From Isoetes taiwanensis (lineage: Eukaryota > Streptophyta > Lycopodiopsida > Isoetales > Isoetaceae), in NCBI GenBank assembly GCA_021234155.1, contig JAJEKV010000002.1, positions 34,454,128 through 34,518,127 of the forward strand: a stretch of DNA of 64,000 bases. The letters run 5' to 3'. The notes beneath the pieces are model-generated. The model worked only from the letters and a program-made list of their open reading frames with translations. It was not told the origin of the DNA and did not search any database. The position numbers were made by a program, and so were the translations under genes. Below, piece after piece: positions 39,201 to 50,750 of this stretch (the stretch's first letter is position 1; each line of letters begins with the position of its first letter).

Positions 39201-42200
39201 TAAGTTTTTCTTTCCGCCTTGAGCCTTTAAATCCTAATTCTGGTCCATTATTGTAAGGCATCTTCTCATCTCGCTTAGCTTTCAAAGGCAATGCTAGGTG
39301 GTTTCATCCTGGTCACAAACTTTTCGCATGTCGAGAAGCGACAATATATCCTCGCCGCCTCGCTATTCCGCATGAGACAGATTCAGAGGGATCGCAGCAT
39401 ATCTACCGTATCCCGCGACCGGCTCAACATTCTTTCCAAGTACGGCCGGTTGACCTTGCTAGTCAGCCATGAGCTAGGGATCATAGTTTGTCCATTTAAG
39501 CGACATACCAATGAATCAGAGACTCTGGCAGGTCTCTTTACTACTGTGACATAATAGCGCCTTTGACATTGTTTTTGTTCTTCCCACATAGCCATTGCAA
39601 TTCCCACTGCTAGGCGTCATCGCCTTTCTTGCCGCCCCGGTGAACAAGCAGAGGTCTTTACTTCGGGCCACGCTTCGTTCGTGAAACGCTCGCGGTAATT
39701 TCTATACACCACTTTCATTTGAAGGTGTGATATCCTTATTGGGTTCAACGTCCGCCGGCAAACGTAGCCGCGCAAGAAGTGGGTCAAGATTCCCTAATGC
39801 ACAAGTTCTTCCGTAATATCGCCAGGATCGCTGGCCGCGATCTTCAGAAGACGACGCCACCGCCATCCTCATGAGTGATTCGGCGATCGCAGCTGGCAGA
39901 GCCGCCAAGAAGACGCGACCGCCGGCGTTGCTTGACCACTCAACACATCGCGCCGCCACAAGCATCGGAAAGCAATCAAGAGATCGCTGGACGCCGAATC
40001 GCCCCGGACATTTGAGCAGATCGCGCATCGATCCTCGTTGAGTTCCGTGAATTTCAATGACCAAGCATTACTTTAAAAGGTGAAGAGTCTAATTGACTAT
40101 CGAAGAAATCGCGCTCGCGATCTTCTTGAGCCGAGGGGTTGGAACTAACCTTCTCTCGAGGTGGCTTTTGGTGCCATGGATCACGCTGCAGGCTTCGTAG
40201 TAAAATCCAAGCATTTCCTCGAACACCGCGGGTGGAAGGCGCCGAGGAGGCGTATATGCTGAATCGCTGGCGCCAATAAATCGCCAAGGCTAATGAAAGT
40301 TCGGCGGATCGCGAATAAATATCGGAAGCTCCGTGGAAGCCTGATTAATTTAATCCGCACGCAAGGGACCTCGACACGCCATAAATGGCAGCCATTAATA
40401 CGGGCCGCATTCATAAATACCCACCATTAACACGCAAACTCGTATTAATTTGACACACAAATTCAAATCCAAAAAGTAAATGCATTAAAGCGCACCTCCA
40501 AATCTGTTTACAAAGGCCCTACCTAACCAATTTGGTGACGCCTCCTCGAGCCGGGTTGAAGGCCCGAAGAGACAACCGATTTCAAATTTGTGAACCCGGA
40601 CTTCAAGCACATGAAGAGGGCTGGATTTCCATTGTAACGACAGTAAGTGTTCCGAAGGCGCCGCTCTTCCTCGTCTCATTGGTTTTTGAGGCTGACCGCC
40701 ATATCGCATATAGTGCTCATCTTGAAGGCGCCGCTTCACTGCATATGTGGGTACAAACTTAATGCCTTATCAAGCCTATCCAAATTTCATAGAAGCGCTC
40801 AAATCGTGAGAGATTTTCGATTTGTCGCTTATGCATAGGTTATAATAGTGCCCTCACGTAAACCATAACAACATATGCACCATCTTCTTCTTGGTATATG
40901 CCGTCAAAGATCCGTGATAATCCGGCGTAGCGAGGCCCACCTGAATTGTTTATTTCTCTAATTTGATAGTGAGGGAATATCACTAGAAGGCAGCTTGGTT
41001 CCGCTAATGCTTAATGGTTTTGCTCCCAAATGCTCAATTCACTCTATTTATCTCCATTTTTTAATTAATCCCGACATTGCAAATTTCGCTTGTGGAAATA
41101 ACAAAATGCGAATTAATATTCACATAGACATTTGATTTATAGACTTACTCAAGCATCTATTTTTGCTCGGGCCGACCTAAGGTTTTGATATGGTTCAGAT
41201 GAAAGAATCAAGCTACCTAAGGTTTCATCCTGAGCATAGCAAATATATAGCGACGCTGAGATTATTTCTAATTAATCACATTGGCGATCTTTTCGAGGTA
41301 AGTCTAGTGGATATGTGGTTTTTAAAATGGTTAGTTAGATTAGACAAAAGTTTTCGGGTAGATTTGAAAGATTGAAGGTCCACCATGTAGGTCGGATGGA
41401 TCACGCCAACCTACCACAAGGTTCTTTGTGAAGTTTGCTATTTATAATTCATGTAGCTCAAGAGAATCGCCTTCGCGATCTTCCCGAGGTATTATGTCGC
41501 CCCTTCGGGGTCTTTTGAGTACCGTGCATTTTTTCTTCTAATGAGGTTCAACGCATTCATCGCGAGCAAGTTGACGAAAGGTTGACTTTTATTCGTGATG
41601 GAAGCTCTACGCCTTTCTACCGCTGGGGAAGAAGGTAATGGTGGCGCAGTGCATAACTTCAGTAAATCACCGCCGTAACGCCCTTCCTTCGCGCTTACCA
41701 ATTGATAGTAGCTTCTAGTCGCTGTTCTTGATGGGCGCATACCACCGCCGCCTTAAGCGAATTGAACCACCTAGAGGAGGCCGTTGGTAGCTTCGCCTTG
41801 GGTCCAAAAGTTTACGCTCAATGGCGAACTACTCCCAGCCGATCTGGAGCGTTAGCACACCACCGGCTTCCATCAAACTATAAATGGGCAAGTTCCAAAG
41901 AAACTCCTCGTGGAAGGAAACAATGAACCAATTGAATTGCGGGATTTGCGGTGGATAAACTAGTGGAAAGACATGTGAGCACGCGCACGCAGTGTCGCAA
42001 ACTCCGCTTATGCTACGTGTCATCGCTAGCAGACCCAAACGCATGTCAGATCCCATGAAGCAAGTAGCTATATTGAGGGGGCTTCACAGGAATTTGTCGC
42101 CAATGCCCCAGAAGATTTCTATGTCACGCTTGTGCGTAAAATGCCACGTATGCATGACTTGGTGAGATGGCCAACAGCATTGGTTCTCGCTGATGTATAT

Positions 42201-45200
42201 TCCAGCTTCTAGCCTAGTTACTTACCGCGGAAGGAGACCGAGGTTGAGAAGGAAGCTTACGCCATCGCCGCGGAGGTCGGAGTAACAAAAAAAGACAAGC
42301 ATCACATGGTGAACAGAAGGCTAGAGGACGCCGACCCAAAAAAAGGTGAAAGGAAAAACCATTGAATTCGCTATCTTGCGCCGTGTCCTCGATGTGTCGC
42401 TGAAGAGATGTTGTGCTAATTTCACAGCTTAAGGAGGTATCCGGGCTTATGAGGACCTTTCTCATCGAACATGAAAAGCTCGAACGTATATTTACTCTTT
42501 TGCGGCCAAATATGCTAGATTCTTGTTCGCAGAATGGATGTGTGAAAAAGCTACCGTCAACAACGTGGAAGTCTCTGTGAAGGCATGGCACAGCGTATAC
42601 CAGATTTCTACATTTTACTAAATGGAGGAAGCATGGAAGGGGCACGTGGATTATGAGTATGGCAAACTCCGGTCCATGAAGCGCGCCCCCGCACACCGGC
42701 CGGGAGGTGCTGCGGCTATCTATGTACATAGATGAAAATGTCAAACTATGCCACACCGCTTAAAAGGTTACGAAAGTGGGGAACTAGAGAAAATGCGAAG
42801 AGATTACCTTCCATCTTGACTAAAAAGGACATACATCAAGAGGTAGATATAACCGCCCACGATGACAGAAAACATGTTTCTCAATCGCCCTCTTGTCAAC
42901 ATGGAAGGAGAACCACTCGCAGGTAGCACCCAAGAAAAGTGATAGTACTTTCTAAGTGTAATAATTGATGGTATAAAGGAGAAACTTGCTACACTAGGGA
43001 TCCGAGAGAGCAAGAGAGCTCTCGCCGTGGAAAGGAAATCTCACATGATGTTCTCAACCTCTTCCGCGTGGTTCTACCGTCGGAGAGCTCTCTTTTGTCT
43101 CATCGATCTCCCCGAAAATGCCTTTAACCATTATACATGATAAGATGGATCACAAGACGATGGTTCCTCGCCCGAGAAGCTAGCAAAACTGTGGGCGAGG
43201 GGTGAACGCTGAAGGTGAGTCTTATCGGGTGCCTCGCGCATGGGCATGGTGTAGGTGCTTTGGGCCACTGACCTTCCGCCGTGATGATTCAATTTTCATG
43301 TGGGATCTAAATCATACCTTCTTGAAACACTCAGAGAATCAACTGAGACAATCGGGGTCATTTGAGAAAATACATCAAGGAAGCCGCTGGTGGAGCACCA
43401 TGAATACCTGGGTTCTAGGACAAAATGGTGAATGGCACTTAGAAACACTTATGCCCATCAAGGGCCCTCGATAATGTAAGAAGTTGCCTAGAGGTTTTAC
43501 TTGCAGCTAGACAATTGCTCGTGACAAAACAAGAATCGCATCTTTTCTTTACTTGTCATACTTGGTCTCAAGCAGGCGGTCTTCGACAGTAAACTGATTC
43601 ATGATGGTTGGACACACCCGCACCATGACATAGATGTTCTCTTTGGAAACTACTTACCTCTATTGAGAAGATCGTGATGCATTGACTATTCCTGAGCTTA
43701 TGCAACTCTTCGTGCAAAGCAGTAGCTCAAAGTCTCCTAATGCCTACCTTGTGTGTCCGAGGTTCCCAACCTGGAAAAGAATTGTGAAAGGTTTTTATCC
43801 CCCGACAAGAAGGACTGCTTATGTGGTCATTTGAACCTCTACTCTTCAAGTTCTCAGATGAATGATGGATGGCCATCAATGTTCTACAAGATGAGGCCGG
43901 GGTAAGTATGAGGGAGTGGCTAATCAAAAGCGTAGCCTGAAAATGTGGAAGGAGGATGCCCAAGGCTTACCTATGATTCCTAGAGGTAATACCTAAGGTC
44001 GCGGCAAACACACGAGCTCGACAGATATAGGTGCCTTGAGAGCTTCAATTGCAAAGTACATGATGCACCGGGCAGCTATTTCTAGAGCCTGGCGATAACT
44101 CGCGTCTAACACATATATGAATGAAGTTATTAATTCACCGGTCCACTTTGTTGCGAAGTGCTTGGGGACGCCGTACCGCAGAGAGAACTGCTATTCAGAT
44201 TGCCCAAAGACGCAGACAAACCGCGGTCAAATAACCACAACTTATTGGTGGATGAACACATTGGTGCATCTCATTATGTCGGCCTTTCCTCGTAAAACCC
44301 AAGAACCCCGTTGAAATATTCAATTCCCTACCAAGATGTGAAGAAAGGGAATGTTTCACGATCGTGCCACATGGATAAATCAAAGCCCTGACGTGGGAAG
44401 GCCTGTATGAAGAGGACCCAAAGAGGACCCTAATCTCCTCACTATGAAGAGGTGTTTGTTTCTTGTCGGTCGCTGCAAGAAAGGGAAACCGCTATGCAAT
44501 GCAAGATAGGATTGCCGGAGCAAAGAACAGACCGGACCAACAATCTCACGCTACCAACATTTGAAAAATCCATAGATCATGGTTGGGCCAGAGGGACCAG
44601 GCCGCGATGTGATCCCCAAGAGGTGGGGCCCAGCCAGTAAGAACAGTACAAAGAAGCTAACGACGCAGGATGAGAACTTCTTGAGGTATGCAATGCTCTT
44701 ACATAATTACTATATTATACATGACATGCACCTTTGCTAAAGCATCAGGTTATTATTCATTAGGCTTTGTGTTTTTCTATCTCAACACAAGAGCTCTTAC
44801 ACTATACAACAGGTGATCTATTCATCTTCAGATCCGTAGGTAGTGATCCCCTCGAGCATTCCGGCAGTTTCATGCGCCAGTAGCCGACATCAGATGGATC
44901 ATAACACGACCGACGCAGTGGCAATGAATTCCCGAAAAGCTTTCTTCGCAGTAGGGACTAAGAAGAAGATGCCCGCCCAGTCAACCAACAAGATTCGAAA
45001 GTGGCTCATTGAGCACTTGATCGCCCAATGTGGTGAATCAAGAAGGCTTAAAATCCATGGGGATGAATGAAATTTGGCCCCGGCGAGAAGCTTTTATAGT
45101 GAAGTGGAATGATTGGAGGTGAATTATTGGGGTAGACTTCACCACCATTATTGAACGTATCACCCGTACGTGACAAGAATAATACTTATTTATACTATTA

Positions 45201-45949
45201 TGCATGTATGGAAACATGTTTCTGCTCAATTTAGCTATGATTGAATTCCAATGACAAATACAGAAAGTGGAGGTGGATAGCACATCGCTAGCAATATAAT
45301 GCCAAGGTACGATATTATGACCTTAATCGTAATGCTATTACATCCTTACTTAGTTATTAGGTACCCATGTCATTATTGGCATTATTAAAGGTGCAGATTC
45401 ATCACTCGCCATTAACATCAAAGCTCGCGGATGCCATTCAAATTATGATCTTCCCCGATCGTGAAGCCGCAAGAATGGACTTTAACACGCAGTGAGCTTC
45501 CCGCAAGTACCTAGTGGTGTCCATCAGCTTTAGATAAGGTTTAGCGAATGCTTAACGCTATTTCTAGCGCATTCTGCCGCATCGTTGTAGCTCGGGTTAC
45601 ACTTGAAAGAGCTGGAGGCTCGACGCAGGCATTGAGAAAGCCGAAGATAGAAATGGCTCACCCCTCGCCAAGCCGCTTTTTATGGAAGGTGAAATTATTG
45701 ATGTGAAATTATTGGTGTACAAATGTAGCCATTATTAGACTTACGAAAGTATATGTGTATTTGTATGTATATGTATGTTAATTACCTCATGTTTCTTGTG
45801 CTCAGAAGTAGGTGTGAAAGTATTCGTGTTGCAGCAAACAGTGTGCTTAAAAATTCTCAAATGGGCTTATTTTCTCCAATTAATGAAATCATATTTTTAC
45901 AGTTTCGGGAGGGAAACCCCGATGAGAAAACAATCGCCAACGCCTTGAA
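36260..45949. other. Patchwork with GC-richer stretches and decayed open frames; no gene recognised
   Basis: Several longer frames exist: 158 codons on the minus strand at 36408-36884, overlapped by 167 codons on the plus strand at 36759-37262; 100 codons minus at 37029-37331; 120 codons minus at 39702-40064; and 180 codons minus at 42214-42756. None gives a recognisable domain. At 42.2-43.5 kb plus-strand fragments in different frames read protein-like (for example LIEHEKLERIFTLLRPNML), suggesting a decayed coding sequence opposite the long minus frame. The 8-mer ATCGCTGG occurs at least five times between 36.1 and 40.3 kb. I take this region to be old transposon debris, by inference only. 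Confidence 0.35.
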
Positions 45950-48900
45950 GAATACCGCTAACATACCCCACAAGTATTGATATACCATGGCATTTGACAA
46001 TCCAAGAGAACTACAAAAACACCCGCAATAAAAGTCCAAAAAGGAGAACAAACCCACAAGTGCCAGCTTCCGCATAGCATTGCCAAAAAATATCGAAAAA
46101 TACAAAAGCATAATTCCTGAGGCTCCTGCGGCCACGCCGAGGAAGAAATACGAGTCACCAATCTAAAACCGCCATGGATGACCATCGAAGAAAATGATCC
46201 TATTAGTGTCAGTTCCTGAGCTACAATGCCATGCCGAGAGAAACAAAAGCGAATTACACTCAGACCTTGAAAAGGCGCCTGAAAGTGTAACAATGAAAAT
46301 GATAAGTATGTCTCTGAGGCGCAGCGCCAATGAGAAAAAAGAAAAAAAATAAGAACGCATGCACTTTCATTAAACTAGAAAGCAGCCATGGAGATAAGAG
46401 CCATGCAGAGTTTAATCGGGAAGAAGTGTAGACAAATGTACACATGTACGCATGACCAACCGACTAAAAAAGGAAATGAAGAAACTTCAACGATGAAATG
46501 AGAAAATGGAAAAAATCAGTTTAAGATAGCGAGACCAACAAGCTCTGATATGATAAAGGGAGGGGGGAGGGGTGTGGGGCTGAAACCGTGAGCTAGAAAG
46601 TAGCAACATGGCAAGCCTAAAGAGGAAATTACGACTGAAATGAGGAATGGGGCTATATAAATAGGAGATGTAGGAGATTCTGTCCACCAGCACGTTTGCC
46701 GAATAGAACTGCAGCATTCCTAGGATGTAATCCCAAGGATACAATTAGCTGGGCTCATAGAAGAGTAACTTACCTAAAGGAATGGAGCAAAGCCAAAACG
46801 ACAAGAAATTAGAAGGCAAAAAGTGAAACAAAGGAAACCCGCCAAAATATAATAGAACAAAACAGAAAAGGGGCAACCCAAAAATCGCAGCAAGGATGAC
46901 AGGATAACAGGATAATGAGGGCAGAGTGCAAGAACATGATACATGGACACCAACAGTGGAAAAGAGAATTCAAGTAATCAAGAAAAGATATGGTAAAATA
47001 GAAATGAACGCTATGCATTCCGTAAAAACTAGTGTAGCCACACACACACATGATGGACCTAGGGAACTAATGGAGTCATTGGAATAGTGAAGAAGCAAGA
47101 CACAAGTGGAGGAAAATGAGGCAATAAGCAAAGGCAAGAAGGGCATGACGAAAGGAGTTAAGGGGTTCAAAGTGGAGCACAAGGAAACAATAGAAAGAAA
47201 ACCAGGCAAATAAAAGCAAATAAACAGGCGCGGCATCACCTAAAGGAGTTAACGGGTCAAACTGAATAGACAAATAAACTAAAAGTAAATTAAAATGGCT
47301 ATATAAGAACTCAACAAAACCGACAAGGAAAATACATAAATACGCAGCTAATGTGAGATCAAACAATATAGAATAATACTTTTTTAGGGATATATAACCA
47401 AAGGATCCAAAACTGCTAAAACCTAAACATATCATCAAGAAAAGACAAAAAATGCACAGCAACAGAATGCCAAAGAACCAATGAGGGAATCAAAAAAGGA
47501 ACCATACTAACCCGACTATATTTAAAAAAATATACTAGAGTAACAAGGAGAGAAGGTAAGGAACTAAAACAGTTGAACTTACCGAGTATGTGAATAAAGC
47601 ACAAGAGGTAATGAAAAATGATCAACAAGGCCAAAAAGGATGAACTGACTAACAACGGAGCAAAACTACATTAAGAGGCAATAGGGCGGAAGCAAACCGA
47701 TGGAAAAGTTTGAAAAAGGATGCTGGGAATGAAAGAGATAAATGGGACAAAATGAAAGAAAAACATGGCTAAGCAAGCAAGGCTAGTGGGAAACTTGGGA
47801 TAACCAGGTAACCTAAGCAGCCATCGCACGTCACCGGGGCAAAACAATATCATCAAGGCGCACTCAAGAGATGAGCCGAAAGCAAACATGCTTTACAGGA
47901 TAAATAAGGGACACAGATGAACTAAGATGATTCAAGAGGTTACTCCACCAAAACGTAATGCAAAGGGCAAATGGAGAAATAGATAATGAACCAAATCGAT
48001 GAAAATCGACGAAGAAGTCAAATGATTAAACTAAAGGAGTGGAGGATAAAAGAATTTGTGAAAAAGATAGATAAATGCTTAAAAATGACCCAAAAAATGA
48101 ATCAAAAGAACTAAGCAAAAATCCGGAAGGAACACATCAAAGATACATGGAGCAAAAAGAACAAATAGAAGAACAAACCAAAAAGAAGAAAAAGAACTTA
48201 ATTGAGAAATCCTAAGACTAAATGACGCAACAAACACAATTGGAAAAGAACATAGGAATCATAAAGAACCGCACAAGTGGAAATATAGAGAAAATGATAA
48301 GCTGAATATACGAAAGTGTAAAGTCATGAAGAAAGCCGCAGAAAAAGAAATGGATTAAACAAAGCACGGCGATGATAAACACAAACCAAGTACGTATGAG
48401 CAATAGAAAAGCAAATAAAACAACAATAGAACAATTCGACAAATTATGCTCATATGAGCAAAAGAACAAGGAAATAAGACTAAATGAAGCGCACCCCTAA
48501 AATTGACGGCACCCTTAAAAATTGACAACACAAAGACATACTCACAAATGGCTATACTTAAGGTAATAAAACAAACGGGTTTACATCTAAAAAATAACAA
48601 ATGGAAAGACAATGATCAAAGATGAAAGGAGGACTGAAAAAGAGACAACTAGAGGTAAAGGCACAAAGGATGCCCATGTATAACCGATCAAGAATCTAAC
48701 GCATATAGCTCTAACATTTATAAGAGCCAACCAACACACAAGACCGAAATTGCTTTACTTAAAATCACGCCAAATCCAAAACCATCATTAAGACTACCAA
48801 AGAGTGCATGGAAACTAGACAAGACTACATGAAGAAGATCAAACATCTAAAACAAAGGCTAACAATGCAAAGTGAATGTAACCATGTAATGATTCATCGA

Positions 48901-50750
48901 CACCAATGAATTCCAAATAAAACAACAACATACAAAAAAAACTTGAGAGAGAACTTGATGAAGATTATGGAACACGTAGTCTAAAGCAAACTCTTAAAGG
49001 AATCACCTTCCTTGAGCCGCACTAAAGGAATAAATAAAGGACACAATACCAAGAACCCCAAACCATTGCCGCATAACACACCCGACATCTAGCAACTAAA
49101 GGGAACTCGACTAACCAAAAGATATTAAAATTATTGTAAAGCATATATATTATGATGAACAAATGAATCTCACGCGGTAGCGTGACAAACCTAAATGTAC
49201 AATAGTCCTAGAGGTCATTTTCACATGTACATTCATATCTTCGATAAAATGAATGTATCTAAGGTACTAGAGTCAGCTGTCAATGTGGACAAAACCTAGG
49301 AGCTACTTCCCCGTTAAATACCCAAGCACTATATAAAACAACGACGCTAGTAAAATCTACACAACTTATCTATATGTATATAATCAAAAGTTGTTTGAGA
49401 AAAAGATAATAAGATCCCAAACTATATAAAGTCATATTGATGTTAATCGTATGAAAAATGCCAATACAAACTTAGAAGCAACATTACAATGCATGTCGGA
49501 ACTTAGATGCCTGATCTAAAACTAAACAAAACAACCAGGAAGCATAAAAGAATGAAACCCACATCAACAACCACATGAAACCACAACCAAAGAAATCCTC
49601 CAAGAAAGACAAATAAAAGCCAGAATAAAATGCTAGGACTAGCGAGGCAAATGGAAGACGCCAAGCATATAGAAGCAAAGTGAGAACAAACAAATGCCAT
49701 GTTAGTACGCGAAAGCAATTCGTGAATGAGCAAATCAACTCAACTCGCATGCTATCAAATGGAATAAAACTCAAAACATCATAAAGGCAAGAGAACCACC
49801 TCTATAGGATGGAAAAGAGACACTCTAGCAAGAACAATGGAAGAAACTAACAAGGAGAAGAATAGAATAGTAAAGATGAGCCATGCCAGCAGAACGCGAT
49901 ACAAATGTTATGAAGTGTCAACTAGACAACCAACCAGGTACTATATGCTAAATGGGTGTTCACATCGCAAAAATAAAATTACAATGCAAATGTATCTATA
50001 TAAAGAGCTAACTTAGCAAAGAAAAACATGCCTAAATGAAATCAAACCGTATGCGGTTCAAATGACCTAAAGATATAAGGTGCACCTAGACGCCAATATC
50101 GTAGAATGCTAAATTCAGGAATTGTATATATAATGAACTAGGCATCAACTCAAGGTACTAAATGCTCCAAATCCGGATGTTTCTCACCAAAAAATGAAGC
50201 TCCTTGTGCAAAATGCATATGCAAAGAGCTTAATTTACCCGATCCGCATAAAGTCAATTGCATCGCCAAGTAAATATATATGTAAGATGATCATAAAAAT
50301 TCTCCATGCATAAAAACTTGGACCAATAAATCTAATGAAAAGAAATGCGATTAGATGGCAAGGTTAGAAGGTGTAAAGCACCACCTCTAAACGCCAGGAG
50401 CAAAAAATAGAAACCAAGTATATATATGAGAAACCAAAAAATTTGTGCAATGACCCATAACATGACTATGAAAGAAAAAAAAAAACCTAGATGTCATAAA
50501 CTTATTCCAAACAAATGCCGGAGCAAAAATTGAAAACCAAATATATGAAAACCGAAAATTGTGCAATGACCCATAACAGACTTTGCAATGTTGGCGCCTG
50601 GCGACTAGCACACAAAAAGCTTAGTCCAAACTAATCAACCTCCAGAAAATTTTAAAGGATAGTTTTCATTAGGCCATTTTGCAATTCCTAACAAAAATAG
50701 AAAAACCCCAAAAATGACCCAAAATCCAAGAAATCAAACAATAAAAAACT
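45950..50750. other. Block with strong A-over-T strand asymmetry
   Basis: The plus strand is very rich in A, moderately rich in G and C, and poor in T over nearly 4.8 kb, with a weaker stretch near 49.1-49.4 kb. As a direct result plus-strand frames are full of TAA, TAG and TGA. The minus strand is stop-poor and shows many hydrophobic Leu/Phe/Ser/Cys-rich frames of 60-128 codons in several overlapping frames, which is why I do not call them genes. Such asymmetry is known for the sense strand of some retroelements and for long-term strand-biased mutation; neither is shown here. No reverse-transcriptase, protease or coat-type motif could be read. Weak internal repeats of about 130-300 bp appear near 49.9-50.6 kb. 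Confidence 0.6.
50397..50582 (+). repeat. Tandem duplication, about 125-bp spacing
   Basis: Two copies run GGAGCAAAAA, then GAAACCAA or GAAAACCAA, TATATGA, AAACC(A/G)AAAA and TTGTGCAATGACCCATAACA, starting near 50397 and 50520. The spacer between them contains an 11-A run. They lie in the A-rich block. Confidence 0.75.

Noticed and set aside
42214-42756. 180-codon minus-strand frame
   Set aside because: No domain, cysteine/serine/proline-rich and patchy; plus-strand fragments opposite it look more protein-like.
46899-46916. Resemblance to a homing-endonuclease (I-SceI type) site
   Set aside because: Only 14 of 18 positions agree and the stretch is a simple AGGATAA duplication in an A-rich block.
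46100-50611. Many minus-strand hydrophobic open frames of 60-128 codons resembling membrane proteins
   Set aside because: They occur in several overlapping frames and follow directly from the T-poor plus strand, which removes stop codons on the minus strand; no domain or conserved motif is present.
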